Assembly: GCA_020974905.1 (NCBI GenBank)
Contig: CP087563.1
Span: forward strand, 744,001 to 808,000
Origin: Planctomycetes bacterium syqfu
GTDB lineage: Bacteria; Planctomycetota; Phycisphaerae; Phycisphaerales; Phycisphaeraceae
Length of the DNA: 64,000 bases
Direction: 5' to 3'
Positions 9,349-18,397 of this stretch are shown here, piece by piece. The notes under the pieces were generated by a model. The model ran no database searches, was not told the DNA's origin, and saw nothing but the letters and a program-made list of their open reading frames with translations. The first letter of the stretch is position 1; each line of letters starts with the position of its first letter. The translations under genes and the position numbers were made by a program.

Positions 9349-10158
9349 TCACCGAACGCTAAACAACTCCGGCAACTCCGCGTAGAACATCGGCACATCG
9401 GTAAATGCTGGTTTGAGCCAATCCATGTAATAGCGCATGCCTTCCTGTTCACTCATGACATGGCCCAGGACGATCATGCTGCACGTCTTGCCTTGATCGA
9501 TTGCATCACGGATGTATTCTCCGACCATCCATTCGCAGGTTTCCCCCACGATGATGACATCGACATCGTGATTGATCAGCAGGCCCATTTGATACTCCCC
9601 GCCGATGGCACCAACCGCCAACCCGACGGAAGATAGCTGCATATCGGGGTCACCCATATATCGCATGTATTGCAAGTCGAACTGATCGCGCAGTGAATCG
9701 ATGAGTACGCCAAGTTTTGTTTTAGGCAAGTCGAATATCACCGGGTGTTCACGCAGGCTTTTGAGTTCATGGCGAAGATGTGATGCCCATCCAAGTTTCT
9801 GGATCATGCCGGTGACAATGCCGTCAGGCGAGATGCGATGCCAATTGTCATGGAACCGCCAGACGGTGAGATTGTTGTCTTGAAGCATCTGGCGTTTGGC
9901 ATGATACACCTCGGACTTGGCAACATCGTCGGTGATGTTATCGCGATGAGCATAGAACGTCGGCTCATGGGTCACGATGAAGTTGGCGCCTTTGTCGATC
10001 GCCAATTGAATCACATCCATAGTCACCGTAAAGCAGCTGACCATGCCGGTACACTCAGCAGAAGCGTCACCGATTTTGACGGTGTCGACGGTATTTTCGG
10101 TTTGCGGATTCTGTACTTGCGATAACGTGTAATCGATGATGTCTTGAATCGTGGGCAT
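9349..10158 (-). CDS. NIF3-like dinuclear metal-centre protein
   Basis: 269 residues. Features of the NIF3/DUF34 family: IGDASAECTGMVSCFTVTMDVIQLAIDKGANFIVTHEPTFY, with the His of THEP and later conserved His/Glu (VGETCEWM...) that bind a two-metal site. The family is widespread and its function is unsettled. GGGGG upstream supports the ATG at 10158. It is the last gene of a minus-strand cluster with ubiD, a doxX-like gene, proC and tyrA; the gap to the ubiD stop is 17 bp. Confidence 0.78.
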   Translation of the reverse strand: MPTIQDIIDYTLSQVQNPQTENTVDTVKIGDASAECTGMVSCFTVTMDVIQLAIDKGANFIVTHEPTFYAHRDNITDDVAKSEVYHAKRQMLQDNNLTVWRFHDNWHRISPDGIVTGMIQKLGWASHLRHELKSLREHPVIFDLPKTKLGVLIDSLRDQFDLQYMRYMGDPDMQLSSVGLAVGAIGGEYQMGLLINHDVDVIIVGETCEWMVGEYIRDAIDQGKTCSMIVLGHVMSEQEGMRYYMDWLKPAFTDVPMFYAELPELFSVR

Positions 10159-10175
10159 TGAGTTTTCCCCCTTGT

Positions 10176-11819
10176 TTACAAGCCGTATTCTTTCCAGCGT
10201 TGCGTCACCCTTGCAACGATGTCATCGGACATTTCCAAAATGGGTGGCCAATCACGCACGGGCTGACCATTGACTTCTTCACCCTTGATCTTGCGGGTTG
10301 CATCAATGCCCATCTTGTGCCCTGCACCCAATCGCGGCGCTGCGTGATCGAGAATATCCAACGGCCCATTGACGATTTCAATGTCACGCCCCGGATCAGC
10401 GTTGGCGCAGACATGGAACATCACTTCCTCGTAGTCATGCACGTTCACGTCTTCATCGACCACGACGATCATCTTCGTCCATGCCATCTGTCCGGCGCCC
10501 CAGACCGCGTGCATCACACGCCTTGCCTGCAACGGATATTCTTTTTTGATCTTGATAAACGCACAGTTATGAAACGCGCCAAACATCGGCAAGTCATAAT
10601 CAATGATGTCATGAATCAACGTCTTGAGCAGTGGCAAAAACAAACGCTCCGTTGCCTTGCCCATGTAATAATCTTCCTGCGGCGGGAGTCCGACGACCGT
10701 GGTCGGGTAAACCGCGTTTTTCCGGTGTGTCATCGCGGTGACTTCAAAGAGTGGATACCGGTCCGGCAGGGAATAGAATCCGGTGTGATCACCAAATGGC
10801 CCTTCAAATACAGCCCCTTCACCAACGTCACCATCCGTGCGCGGGTCATAGCCAATGAAGCCGGCATCGGTGCTCACGTAACCTTCGAGGACAATCTCGG
10901 CGTTGGCCGGGACCTGCATGTCGATGGTCTTGCACTGCACCAACTCGATGCCCTTGCCGTTGAGAAAACCAGCAAAGAGCAGTTCGCTGATCCCCGGTGG
11001 AAGCGGCGCGGTGGCTGCGTAAGGCAAAACGGATTCCCCACCGAGTACGATCGCCAGTGGCATGGGTTTTCCGAGCTTTTTCCATGCACGCCAATGTCGG
11101 GCGCCGTCGTGATGCATATGCCAATGCATGGCGGTGTGATTCTTGTCGATGAGTTGGGCGCGGTACATGCCGATGTTGCGCGACTGTCGCGGCTCGCCTG
11201 CGGGTTTGTCTGCATCATCAGGATGGATTGTGTACATGCCGGCAAGCGTGATGAACCGACCGTCCCCACCACCTGCGGGTGTATCAACGGGATAGCCCAC
11301 CTTGCGCGGATCACCGTCGTGTGGCCAACATTTGAGGATTGGTAAGTCGAAGAGGTTCACATCATCGCCGGTGATGACCACTTCCTGACAAGCGCCGCTG
11401 CGGACATACTTGGGCGTGAAGGATGCAATCTTGGCAAGCTCCAAACCTTTTTTCATCTTGGCCATGAGTCCGGTGGGTGGCTCGGGTTTGACGAGATTGC
11501 CAATGGTTTGGGCGAGTGCTTCAAAGCCGCCGTCCGTGCAACCCAACGCCATCTCCATACGGTGATAGCTGCCCAGCGTGTTGATGGCTAATGGGAACTT
11601 GGCACCTTCGACATTTTCAAAAAGCAGTGCATGACCACCGAGGTCCGCATGCAGCGGGTCAAACGTGCTGGCGTTTTCGCTGACTTTGCTGGCGGTCGAC
11701 TTGCTCACGCGATCGACAATCTCAGTGATCTCAAGCAGCGGCGAGACAGCAGCGGTGATGCGTTTGAGTTCACCCTTTTGATCGAGTGCTTTTAAAAATT
11801 CCTGGAGACTGGGATACAT
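10176..11819 (-). CDS. UbiD-family prenylated-FMN decarboxylase
   Basis: 547 residues, full length for the family. Conserved pieces: SRNIGMYRAQ (prFMN/metal binding), EGPFGDHTGFYS (the catalytic loop, here with Asp where many members have Glu), VVGLPPQEDYYMGKATERL and GHKMGIDATRK. UbiD enzymes decarboxylate aromatic or unsaturated acids using prenylated FMN. In organisms with the futalosine route a UbiD homologue (MqnL) acts late in menaquinone synthesis. mqnA is 8 kb away in this window, so that role is plausible but unproven. No ubiX is visible. GAGGAG supports the start. Confidence 0.88.
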   Translation of the reverse strand: MYPSLQEFLKALDQKGELKRITAAVSPLLEITEIVDRVSKSTASKVSENASTFDPLHADLGGHALLFENVEGAKFPLAINTLGSYHRMEMALGCTDGGFEALAQTIGNLVKPEPPTGLMAKMKKGLELAKIASFTPKYVRSGACQEVVITGDDVNLFDLPILKCWPHDGDPRKVGYPVDTPAGGGDGRFITLAGMYTIHPDDADKPAGEPRQSRNIGMYRAQLIDKNHTAMHWHMHHDGARHWRAWKKLGKPMPLAIVLGGESVLPYAATAPLPPGISELLFAGFLNGKGIELVQCKTIDMQVPANAEIVLEGYVSTDAGFIGYDPRTDGDVGEGAVFEGPFGDHTGFYSLPDRYPLFEVTAMTHRKNAVYPTTVVGLPPQEDYYMGKATERLFLPLLKTLIHDIIDYDLPMFGAFHNCAFIKIKKEYPLQARRVMHAVWGAGQMAWTKMIVVVDEDVNVHDYEEVMFHVCANADPGRDIEIVNGPLDILDHAAPRLGAGHKMGIDATRKIKGEEVNGQPVRDWPPILEMSDDIVARVTQRWKEYGL

Positions 11820-11896
11820 GCAAGCTCCTCAGCGACACCCCCGGAAGCAGGTGTCGAAGCGATTGTTATTGCGATTGTCAGTGAGATCGTTCATTT

Positions 11897-12358
11897 TCAG
11901 CGACGTTTTTTGTTTCGTTTGAAGATGATGCCATCCAGACTGATCGCGCCGGATCCCGATGCAATGAGCCAGAGGGTTAACGTGAAAAACAACAGGTTGG
12001 CATGGTAGGGTCCGGGGACTGCCGTGCCATGAAAGAATCCGCCGAAATTGATTTGCGCGATGATGATCGACAGGAGCATCAGTCCGATGAACGTGGCGGT
12101 GGTTCGGCCGAACAGTCCGAGCATCAACAGCACCCCAAAGAGCACTTCGGCATAAGGCAGCGCATAGCCGTAGGGTCGCATGAAAAAGTCGGGAAGCCAC
12201 TGGGGAGCGAGCTTGAGGAATTTGATGTTGTAGTATTCCTCAAGGCCCATTCGGAATTTACCAACCCCTGCAAAGGTGAAGTAAAACCCCAACGCAAGAC
12301 GGTTGATGAGAATCATCACGTTGGTTAATGGATCAATAGTTTGATGTCTCGGAGCCAT
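11897..12358 (-). CDS. DoxX-like integral membrane protein
   Basis: 153 residues with four hydrophobic helices. The first contains RLALGFYFTFAGVGKFR, the DoxX signature (the helix ends in a GxxKF-type motif), followed by YAEVLFGVLLMLGLFGR and later helices. DoxX proteins are small quinone-associated or redox membrane proteins of varied roles. GGAG upstream supports the ATG at 12358; a second Met at residue 15 is a possible alternative. It lies in the tyrA-proC-doxX-ubiD run, perhaps linking it to quinone metabolism. Confidence 0.75.
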   Translation of the reverse strand: MAPRHQTIDPLTNVMILINRLALGFYFTFAGVGKFRMGLEEYYNIKFLKLAPQWLPDFFMRPYGYALPYAEVLFGVLLMLGLFGRTTATFIGLMLLSIIIAQINFGGFFHGTAVPGPYHANLLFFTLTLWLIASGSGAISLDGIIFKRNKKRR

Positions 12359-12382
12359 GGTTCAACTCCATGCGTCGGGTAC

Positions 12383-13183
12383 TTATTTGCCAAGTTCAAT
12401 ACTACGTGCCTGGGCTTTGAGAATGCCATCGGTGATGGCCTGGCGGACATTGTGCTGTTCCATATACTCAAGCGCTGCCTGCGTAGTCCCACCGGGGCTG
12501 GTGACCTTGCGGCGGAGTTCACCGGCGGTGTCGGGGCTACGCCCAAGAAGCAGTGCTGCACCGAGAATGGTCTGTTGCGCCAGGACGGCACCGTCATCGC
12601 CAAGTCCCATTTGTTTGGCAGCATCTTCCATCGCTTCAGCAAGATAGAAAATGTAGGCTGGGCCGGACCCGGAGATCGCGGTGATCGCATCAATGTCCGA
12701 CTCGCTGACACTCACTGCCTTGCCTGCTGCGCCAAAGAGTTGCATGGCAAATGCATCATCACCGGGCTGACAACTTTCGCCACAGGCAACGCCTGCCATC
12801 CCTTGCATGACCATCATCGGTGTGTTGGGCATCACGCGAATGACACGCAACGCTTGACCAGCTAACTCTTCAATTTTGGCGGTGGTGATGCCTGCCATGA
12901 TGGAGATGATGATCTGACGTTGGGCATCGACTTTGCCAAGCAGACCAGCGACATCGGGGAAGACCTGGGGCTTGACCGCGAGCATGATCTGGCGTGCTTC
13001 GGTGACGATCAGGTCGTTATCTTCGGTGACGTTGATACCCAGTGATGCAAAAAGTTCAAGACGCTGGGGGTTGGTGTCCGAAGCGATGATTTTGTCCGCT
13101 GTAACCAGGCCCTGGTCGATGGCAGCTTTGGCCACAGCCTCTGCCATATTGCCTGCGCCGATCAATCCGAGTTTGTATTTCAT
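12383..13183 (-). CDS. proC: Pyrroline-5-carboxylate reductase
   Basis: 266 residues. It catalyses the last step of proline synthesis, NAD(P)H reduction of P5C. N-terminal Rossmann motif GLIGAGNMAEA, the middle VIRVMPNTPMMVMQGM, and the dimerisation domain with AITAISGSGPAYIFYLAEAM and RKVTSPGGTTQAAL are diagnostic. Length is normal. GGAG precedes the ATG. The gene is 18 bp downstream of tyrA, so the two are likely co-transcribed. Confidence 0.96.
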   Translation of the reverse strand: MKYKLGLIGAGNMAEAVAKAAIDQGLVTADKIIASDTNPQRLELFASLGINVTEDNDLIVTEARQIMLAVKPQVFPDVAGLLGKVDAQRQIIISIMAGITTAKIEELAGQALRVIRVMPNTPMMVMQGMAGVACGESCQPGDDAFAMQLFGAAGKAVSVSESDIDAITAISGSGPAYIFYLAEAMEDAAKQMGLGDDGAVLAQQTILGAALLLGRSPDTAGELRRKVTSPGGTTQAALEYMEQHNVRQAITDGILKAQARSIELGK

Positions 13184-13201
13184 ATCACCGTGCTCCGTTT
13201 C

Positions 13202-14116
13202 TTACATGTCCGTCTTGCCTGATTCACCGCGGTGGTCAAACTGATTCACCCAGTGATTGCGAAAGTCCATCGCCTGATTCAGATCATCAAGCAGGCCTTC
13301 GCGGTCGTCTTTGTCAATTTTGTTTTTCATCTTTGCCAACACTTTCTCGAACCCTTCGAGCACGCGCAGGATCGCGGTGCGGTTACAGGTGAGAATGTCG
13401 CTGCGAATGGTCGGGTTGGAACTTGCCAATCGCGTTGCGCCTTTAAAGCCTGTGGACGCCATCTCCATGCCGCCCATCTCCATGGCAGTCTGCACAAGCA
13501 TGACGTTAAGCAGGTGAGGCAGATGCGAGATGACCGCGCTGTGTTCATCGTGCTCTTGCGGGGTCATTTCGATGACCTGCATGCCGATGCGGTCCCACAT
13601 GTCCTTGATTTCAGCGACGGTCTTGGGATCGCTCTCATCCAAGGGTGTCACGATGCAGGGACGGGTCTGGAGCATTTGTGCCGAGGCACCTGCGGGTCCC
13701 TGCGTTTCGGAACCTGCCATGGGATGCGACGGGACGAGGTACTTGAGTTGTTCGGGCTTGAGTTGTTCGTGAGCATCGATCAGGACGGAGGACTTGGTGG
13801 AGCCCACGTCGGTGATGATGCAGCCGGGTTTGAGGTGGTCAGCGATTTGCCCCATGACATCGCGGAAGGTTTTGAGCGGGGTTGCCAGCAGGATCAGGTC
13901 CGCCTGCTTTGCTGCTGCAACGAGGTCGGACGTGCCTTCATCAATACAGCCGACCTGGATGGCGATGTCGATGGTGGACTGGCTACGGGCCACACCGATG
14001 ACCTTGCCGGTGTGTCCAGCGGCTTTAAGTCCCAAAGCCACGCTACCGCCTAAGAGTCCGGGGCCGACGATGACGATGGTGTCGAGATTGAAAATCGGGT
14101 TCGTATCTGGTGCCAT
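13202..14116 (-). CDS. tyrA: Prephenate dehydrogenase TyrA
   Basis: 304 residues from the ATG at 14116 (an in-frame ATG at 14134 is possible; neither has a good Shine-Dalgarno). The N-terminal Rossmann domain starts VIVGPGLLGGSVALGLK. Later come LATPLKTF, ITDVGSTKSSV, VPSHPMAGSETQGP (substrate site), and the helical C-terminal domain with HDEHSAVISHLPHLL. It makes 4-hydroxyphenylpyruvate from prephenate. There is no fused chorismate mutase and no ACT domain, so feedback control by tyrosine is not evident from sequence. Confidence 0.93.
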   Translation of the reverse strand: MAPDTNPIFNLDTIVIVGPGLLGGSVALGLKAAGHTGKVIGVARSQSTIDIAIQVGCIDEGTSDLVAAAKQADLILLATPLKTFRDVMGQIADHLKPGCIITDVGSTKSSVLIDAHEQLKPEQLKYLVPSHPMAGSETQGPAGASAQMLQTRPCIVTPLDESDPKTVAEIKDMWDRIGMQVIEMTPQEHDEHSAVISHLPHLLNVMLVQTAMEMGGMEMASTGFKGATRLASSNPTIRSDILTCNRTAILRVLEGFEKVLAKMKNKIDKDDREGLLDDLNQAMDFRNHWVNQFDHRGESGKTDM

Positions 14117-14229
14117 TGTCCAGTACAATACCATCTTTACCGCGAAGCTTCACCATGACATGCTGTCGCAGGTAAAACGATAAACAGACCTTATATCGAC
14201 ACTTGTGCCCACAAAGGATTGTCAGACAG

Positions 14230-15204
14230 ATGAGCACCGCAACCAGCAGCACGTTTGAGTTGGACTTCGAACGCCCACTGATCCAGTTGGAAAACCAGCT
14301 TGCCGAGTTGGAGAACCACGCAGATGAAACCGGCGTGAACATTAATGCCGAGTTGCGCAAGCTGCGTTCCAGTCACACGGCCATGCTCAAGAAAATCTAT
14401 GGCAAGCTCAGCGCCTGGAACACCGTCAAAGTCGCCCGTCACCCGGATCGCCCGCAGTCGGTGGACTATATCCGCATGTGTTTCAAAGATTTCTGTGAAC
14501 TGCATGGCGACCGTCGCTATTCGGATGACAATGCGATCATCACGGGTTTTGCCCGCGTGGGTCCGTACAAGTGCATGGTCGTCGCCCAGGCCAAGGGTAA
14601 GGACGTCAAGGAACGTATCAAATGCAACTTCGGCATGCCGCACCCCGAGGGGTATCGCAAGGCCATGCTCAAGATGAAGCTGGCTGAGAAGTACAACCTG
14701 CCGATCGTGACGCTCGTTGACACCCCCGGTGCGTATCCCGGCGTCGGTGCTGAGGAACGCGGGCAGGCCGAAGCCATTGCCTATAACTTGCAGGAGATGA
14801 GTCGGTTGAAGGTGCCGGTGGTGAGCATTGTCATCGGTGAAGGTGGATCAGGTGGTGCGCTAGGGATCGGCGTTGCTGACCGCGTTGCCATGCTCCAGTA
14901 TGCCTGGTATTCGGTGATTAGCCCCGAGGGTTGTTCGTCGATTTTATGGAAGACCGGCGATAAGGCTCCCGAAGCAGCTGAAGCGCTGAAGATCACCGCC
15001 GATGCCAACAAGAAGGTTGGCGTGATTGATGACATCATCGACGAACCGCTGGGTGGTGCCCATCGCAACAAGGAACTGATGGGTGACCGCGTCCAGAAAT
15101 GGATCGTGCAAAACCTGCGTGAACTCAAACGCTTCAAAGTCGAAAATCTCGTAAGCAAACGCTACGACCGCCTACGTGTGATCGGGCAGTATGGCGAAGA
15201 GTGA
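14230..15204 (+). CDS. accA: Acetyl-CoA carboxylase carboxyltransferase subunit alpha
   Basis: 324 residues from the ATG at 14230, with AAAGGA 11 bases upstream. AccA and AccD form the tetramer that transfers CO2 from carboxybiotin to acetyl-CoA in fatty acid synthesis. Typical stretches: FELDFERPLIQLENQLAEL, RHPDRPQSVDYIRMCF, ELHGDRRYSDD, VDTPGAYPGVGAEERGQ, IGEGGSGGALGIG, ISPEGCSSILWK. No zinc ribbon, as expected for the alpha subunit. accD is not in the window. It is divergent from tyrA across a short promoter region (14117-14229). Confidence 0.96.
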   Translation: MSTATSSTFELDFERPLIQLENQLAELENHADETGVNINAELRKLRSSHTAMLKKIYGKLSAWNTVKVARHPDRPQSVDYIRMCFKDFCELHGDRRYSDDNAIITGFARVGPYKCMVVAQAKGKDVKERIKCNFGMPHPEGYRKAMLKMKLAEKYNLPIVTLVDTPGAYPGVGAEERGQAEAIAYNLQEMSRLKVPVVSIVIGEGGSGGALGIGVADRVAMLQYAWYSVISPEGCSSILWKTGDKAPEAAEALKITADANKKVGVIDDIIDEPLGGAHRNKELMGDRVQKWIVQNLRELKRFKVENLVSKRYDRLRVIGQYGEE

Positions 15205-15221
15205 GTTTAAACAGTCTTCTT

Positions 15222-15314
15222 GTAGGGTGGGTAGAGCAAAGCGAAACCCACCACAGATATCATCAAATCAACGATTTTAAAATGGTGGGTTTCGCTTTGC
15301 ACTACCCACCCTAC
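15222..15314. repeat. Inverted repeat with 32-bp arms
   Basis: The arm GTAGGGTGGGTAGAGCAAAG... at 15222-15253 is matched by its reverse complement at 15283-15314 with one mismatch; the loop is 29 bp. A single half copy of the same arm lies at 38629-38659. The structure would form a very strong hairpin behind accA and convergent to the DUF3592 gene, so it may also act as a terminator. No protein is encoded. Confidence 0.9.
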
Positions 15315-15357
15315 GTGACTATCATTTCAGACCTGCACGTTGGCTATGACGTGATGA

Positions 15358-15966
15358 TCAGCAAATATGATAGGTATCATCCCAAAAGGTCGTCATAGGC
15401 AGCCATACCGTTTGCTTTGGCTTGACTGGATCATCCATCTCCAAAGGTACCAACCGATGTATGATGTATAGCAAGACACATCCAGCAACAACCAACCCAA
15501 ATCCGAATCGTGGCAACTTCCACAACCAACTCACCACGCCAGGACGCAATACACTATTGGCTGGATCACCGGGTTGGTAATACACATCCACTTTTTCACC
15601 TAGGGGATAATCCTGGACAAGTACATCTGCATCGATTTGTGGTCTACCTGAATCAGCCTTGAAATCAACTCGATTACTAATGTACTTTTTTCCATCGACA
15701 ACATACGTATAGCTGATATCTGGGGTATAGGGTCCTTCGATGAAGGTGGTATTCTCAATCGTTTCTTTGTGCGCTGCTTCAACGCAAGACGAAGTGATTT
15801 GCCCTGTTGTAGTAGGCCAATTCTGACAGGCATATGCATGATAGAGTAGTGGCAAGTCCCTGCACATCAGTACCAAACCAGCCGCGAGCAACAATACCGG
15901 CAAGACGTAGTACAAGCCTTTTTCGAAATCCTGCCTATGTTTTGCAACGAATAAGAGCTGATGCAT
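15358..15966 (-). CDS. DUF3592 membrane protein
   Basis: 202 residues. One N-terminal helix (about 18-38) is followed by a soluble segment with WPTTTGQITSS, ISYTYVVDGKKYISNRVDF and YPLGEKVDVYYQPGDPANSVLRPG, then a second helix (about 150-170). This layout (two helices around a beta-rich DUF3592 domain with the YxPxxP motif) is recognisable. A paralogue lies next to it at 16069-16617. Function of the family is unknown. Confidence 0.78.
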   Translation of the reverse strand: MHQLLFVAKHRQDFEKGLYYVLPVLLLAAGLVLMCRDLPLLYHAYACQNWPTTTGQITSSCVEAAHKETIENTTFIEGPYTPDISYTYVVDGKKYISNRVDFKADSGRPQIDADVLVQDYPLGEKVDVYYQPGDPANSVLRPGVVSWLWKLPRFGFGLVVAGCVLLYIIHRLVPLEMDDPVKPKQTVWLPMTTFWDDTYHIC

Positions 15967-16068
15967 CGATTCCCCCGATCAGGATGATGAACAGTTCAAT
16001 GATATCGCTATGACATGTCATTGCCAATCATTTTTTATATAACACGTCACATCATGCCCCCATCACCA

Positions 16069-16617
16069 CTAACTCAACTTCTTTGGCAGGCAGGATGATA
16101 GTAAAACGAGCAGACCAAAGCAGAAGAACACACCGCACATCACCAGGCGCATGATCATGTGCATCGCAAAGCCGGTTTCCAATGCGCATTGCGTCGGATC
16201 GTCTGGTTGGTAACTCACCATCACCTGCTTGCCCTTGGGATACTGCTCCGCAACCGCCATAGCATCTTCCTGATCATGGAAAGACGTATAAGCTCGGTAG
16301 CCGATGCGATCACTTGCATACTCGGTCTGATCAACCGTGAAGGTGTATTGGACGACCGGTTGATAGGTGTCATCTTTTCGATAATCGTGCGTTCCCGTGT
16401 GATGCACGACTTTGGATTCGGTGATCACACCTTCGACGGTTGGCCATGCGCTGGATTTAAATGCCAGTGAAATCTGATCGAGTCCTTTGACAAAGAACAC
16501 AGATGAACCCACAAGAAACAACATCGCCAAACCGATCCCCATCAATCTCGATCGCTTGGGTGCAGGTTGGGTCTGCGTGTTCGTCTGATCAGTTGATTCG
16601 GATTGCGGTTGGTTCAT
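16069..16617 (-). CDS. DUF3592 membrane protein, paralogue of the neighbour
   Basis: 182 residues from the ATG at 16617. Same layout as the gene at 15358-15966: helix (about 25-45), domain with WPTVEGVITESKVVHH, VQYTFTVDQTEYASDRIGYR and YPKGKQVMVSYQPDDPTQCALETG, then a final helix region. The C-terminal helix is shorter. The two genes point the same way, 102 bp apart, and probably arose by tandem duplication followed by strong divergence. Confidence 0.75.
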   Translation of the reverse strand: MNQPQSESTDQTNTQTQPAPKRSRLMGIGLAMLFLVGSSVFFVKGLDQISLAFKSSAWPTVEGVITESKVVHHTGTHDYRKDDTYQPVVQYTFTVDQTEYASDRIGYRAYTSFHDQEDAMAVAEQYPKGKQVMVSYQPDDPTQCALETGFAMHMIMRLVMCGVFFCFGLLVLLSSCLPKKLS

Positions 16618-16678
16618 GAGGGGGTTCCAAGATCGACTATTCCAGTACAACAATGAATCTGCATCAGATTTTTATTGG

Positions 16679-16761
16679 GTCATTCCCGCGCAGGCGGGAA
16701 TCCAGTGGCATTCTGTTGACGTCCGCAAGTTTCACTGGACTCCCGCCTGCGCGGGAGTGAC
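16679..16761. repeat. Palindromic intergenic element, copy 2 of 4
   Basis: About 83 bp. Ends GTCATTCCCGCGCAGGCGGG and CCCGCCTGCGCGGGAGTGAC are near-perfect reverse complements; the middle has CCAGTGGCATTCTGTTGACG. In this copy the arm pairing is the most complete of the four. It lies between the ispF stop and the DUF3592 start. See 9185-9277 for the family. Confidence 0.88.
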
Positions 16762-16863
16762 AACCCGTGGAGATAAGTAGTCTGGATTACAAACAAGTAT
16801 CTCTTACGGCATCACGGAAATATTGTAATAAACGCAAAACGGATTTTCAGATGTTTGGAGAGT

Positions 16864-17355
16864 TTACTTTTTGATCAACATCACCACCACATGACAACCA
16901 ATGGCGCGACCTTCGCCGATGGCATCGACTTTTTCATGCGTCTTGCCTTTGAGATTCACGCGGGATAAATCACATTGCAATAAGCTGGCGATCTTCTCTT
17001 TCATCGTCTGTTTGTGTGGTGAAAGCTTGGGACGTTGGAGGATGACGGTGATGTCCATGTTGCCGACTTCGTAGCCGACTTGCTGCATGCGTTTGACGGC
17101 TTCTTCGACGAAGATCACCGAGTCTGCCCCCTTCCACTTCGGATCATTATCCGGGAAGAGCTGGCCGATGTCGTCCATGCCCAGTGCGCCGAGAATCGCA
17201 TCGGTGACCGAATGCAAAACCACATCACCGTCGGAGTGCGCAACGCAGCCTTTATCGTGTTCGAGCTTGCAGCCACCGACAATCAGGTCGTAGCCTTGTT
17301 CAAGACGATGCAGGTCAAAGCCGTGGCCGACGCGATAGGGAAGATCAAAACTCAT
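16864..17355 (-). CDS. ispF: 2-C-methyl-D-erythritol 2,4-cyclodiphosphate synthase
   Basis: 163 residues, normal length. IspF makes the cyclic diphosphate in the MEP isoprenoid route. Metal and substrate motifs: RVGHGFDLHRL (Asp-x-His), CVAHSDGDVVLHSVTDAILGALG, DIGQLFPDNDPKWKG, NMDITVILQRPKLSPH, KGKTHEKVDAIGEGRAIG. Its start overlaps the stop of the preceding coiled-coil gene by four bases (17352-17355). ispD is not adjacent. Confidence 0.96.
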   Translation of the reverse strand: MSFDLPYRVGHGFDLHRLEQGYDLIVGGCKLEHDKGCVAHSDGDVVLHSVTDAILGALGMDDIGQLFPDNDPKWKGADSVIFVEEAVKRMQQVGYEVGNMDITVILQRPKLSPHKQTMKEKIASLLQCDLSRVNLKGKTHEKVDAIGEGRAIGCHVVVMLIKK

Positions 17356-18323
17356 TGACTGGCCTTATCCGATTCGACAGGTTTGTCCGTCGTGGCGGTG
17401 TCCGTTGCAGCATCAGCATCGGGTGTCGCGGTACTGCCAACCTGTTTGGCGGCTTCACGCGCCTGCTGAAGCTGATTGATGCGGGCACGGATAACCTGCA
17501 CATGCTTGGCTTCGGTTTCCTTGAGTGCTTTGCTGGCTACGTTGAGATTTTCAACCGTGGATTTGAGTTCTTCGTTGAGCGATTCGTCGTTCAACTTGGT
17601 GTTATTCTTTTCTGCATCAAATTCCCATTTGCCATAGTTGTTGGCCAGGAAATCGACGAATTTCTGATATGCCTTCCAACGCTCCAGATTGGCCTTGCGG
17701 AACGGCAAAGCGGTCTCCATCGACAGGTTGTACATGTACCCGCGAGCGACACGGAGTTTGTTCTGACCTGAAAGCGAAGTCTTGTTCACCAGCTTGACCA
17801 AAGCGTCATCGACATTCTGCAAAGCATTGATGAAGTTGGTTTCCGCATCAATGACGAGCTTGACCTTGGAAGAAAGCTCCTGAAGCTTGGCCTGTTCCAA
17901 AGCCATGAGATTCTTGCCTGCTGAGATTTCGTTGGTTGCCTTGACCGCAGCGACGACCTTCTGCGTTTCGTTGGCAATGGCCTGATCGAGAATTTTCTTG
18001 ACCTGCTGGACCTGCTTGACTTCTTCAGGAGTCAACGGGGTGGCCTGCTTTTCTTCCTTGACGGTTTGAGCGGTGGCATCCGGTGTTTGAGCAACCTCGG
18101 CGATCACCTTCTCCGTTGCTTGAGCTGTTTGACCTTGATCTGCAACGGGTGTTGTTTGCTCCGCTGTTGTGACCGGGTTGGGTTTCTTGGATTCAGATTG
18201 CTTGGCGACATAAATAAACGCACCCGCACCCAGGAGCCCGACGAGGACACCGATGATCAGGACTGCCGCATTGGACATGCCGTGGTTGTGCTGGTTAACG
18301 CTTTGTTTTTGTTTTGAAGTCAT
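17352..18323 (-). CDS. Membrane-anchored Ala/Gln/Lys-rich coiled-coil protein
   Basis: 323 residues from the ATG at 18323, preceded by AGGAG. A short polar N-terminus (SKQKQSVNQHNHGMSN) leads into one helix (AAVLIIGVLVGLLGAGAFIYVA, about 18-40). A Thr/Gln/Pro-rich linker follows, then long predicted coiled coil (about 95-285) rich in VKQVQQVKKILDQAIANET-like sequence, and a Thr/Asp-rich tail. No family is recognised. Translational coupling to ispF is evident but a functional link is not. It is probably an envelope or cytosolic-face structural protein. Confidence 0.6.
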   Translation of the reverse strand: MTSKQKQSVNQHNHGMSNAAVLIIGVLVGLLGAGAFIYVAKQSESKKPNPVTTAEQTTPVADQGQTAQATEKVIAEVAQTPDATAQTVKEEKQATPLTPEEVKQVQQVKKILDQAIANETQKVVAAVKATNEISAGKNLMALEQAKLQELSSKVKLVIDAETNFINALQNVDDALVKLVNKTSLSGQNKLRVARGYMYNLSMETALPFRKANLERWKAYQKFVDFLANNYGKWEFDAEKNNTKLNDESLNEELKSTVENLNVASKALKETEAKHVQVIRARINQLQQAREAAKQVGSTATPDADAATDTATTDKPVESDKASQ

Positions 18324-18397
18324 GAAGGCTCCTAATGGGTTGTCATGAGATGTCGGCAAGTGATTGCCAAAGACCCCGTGCGGTTGTTTGGGCTTGG

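Noticed and set aside
10158-11345. 395-residue open frame antisense to the UbiD gene
   Set aside because: Entirely inside a recognised enzyme gene in mirrored frame; no features of its own.
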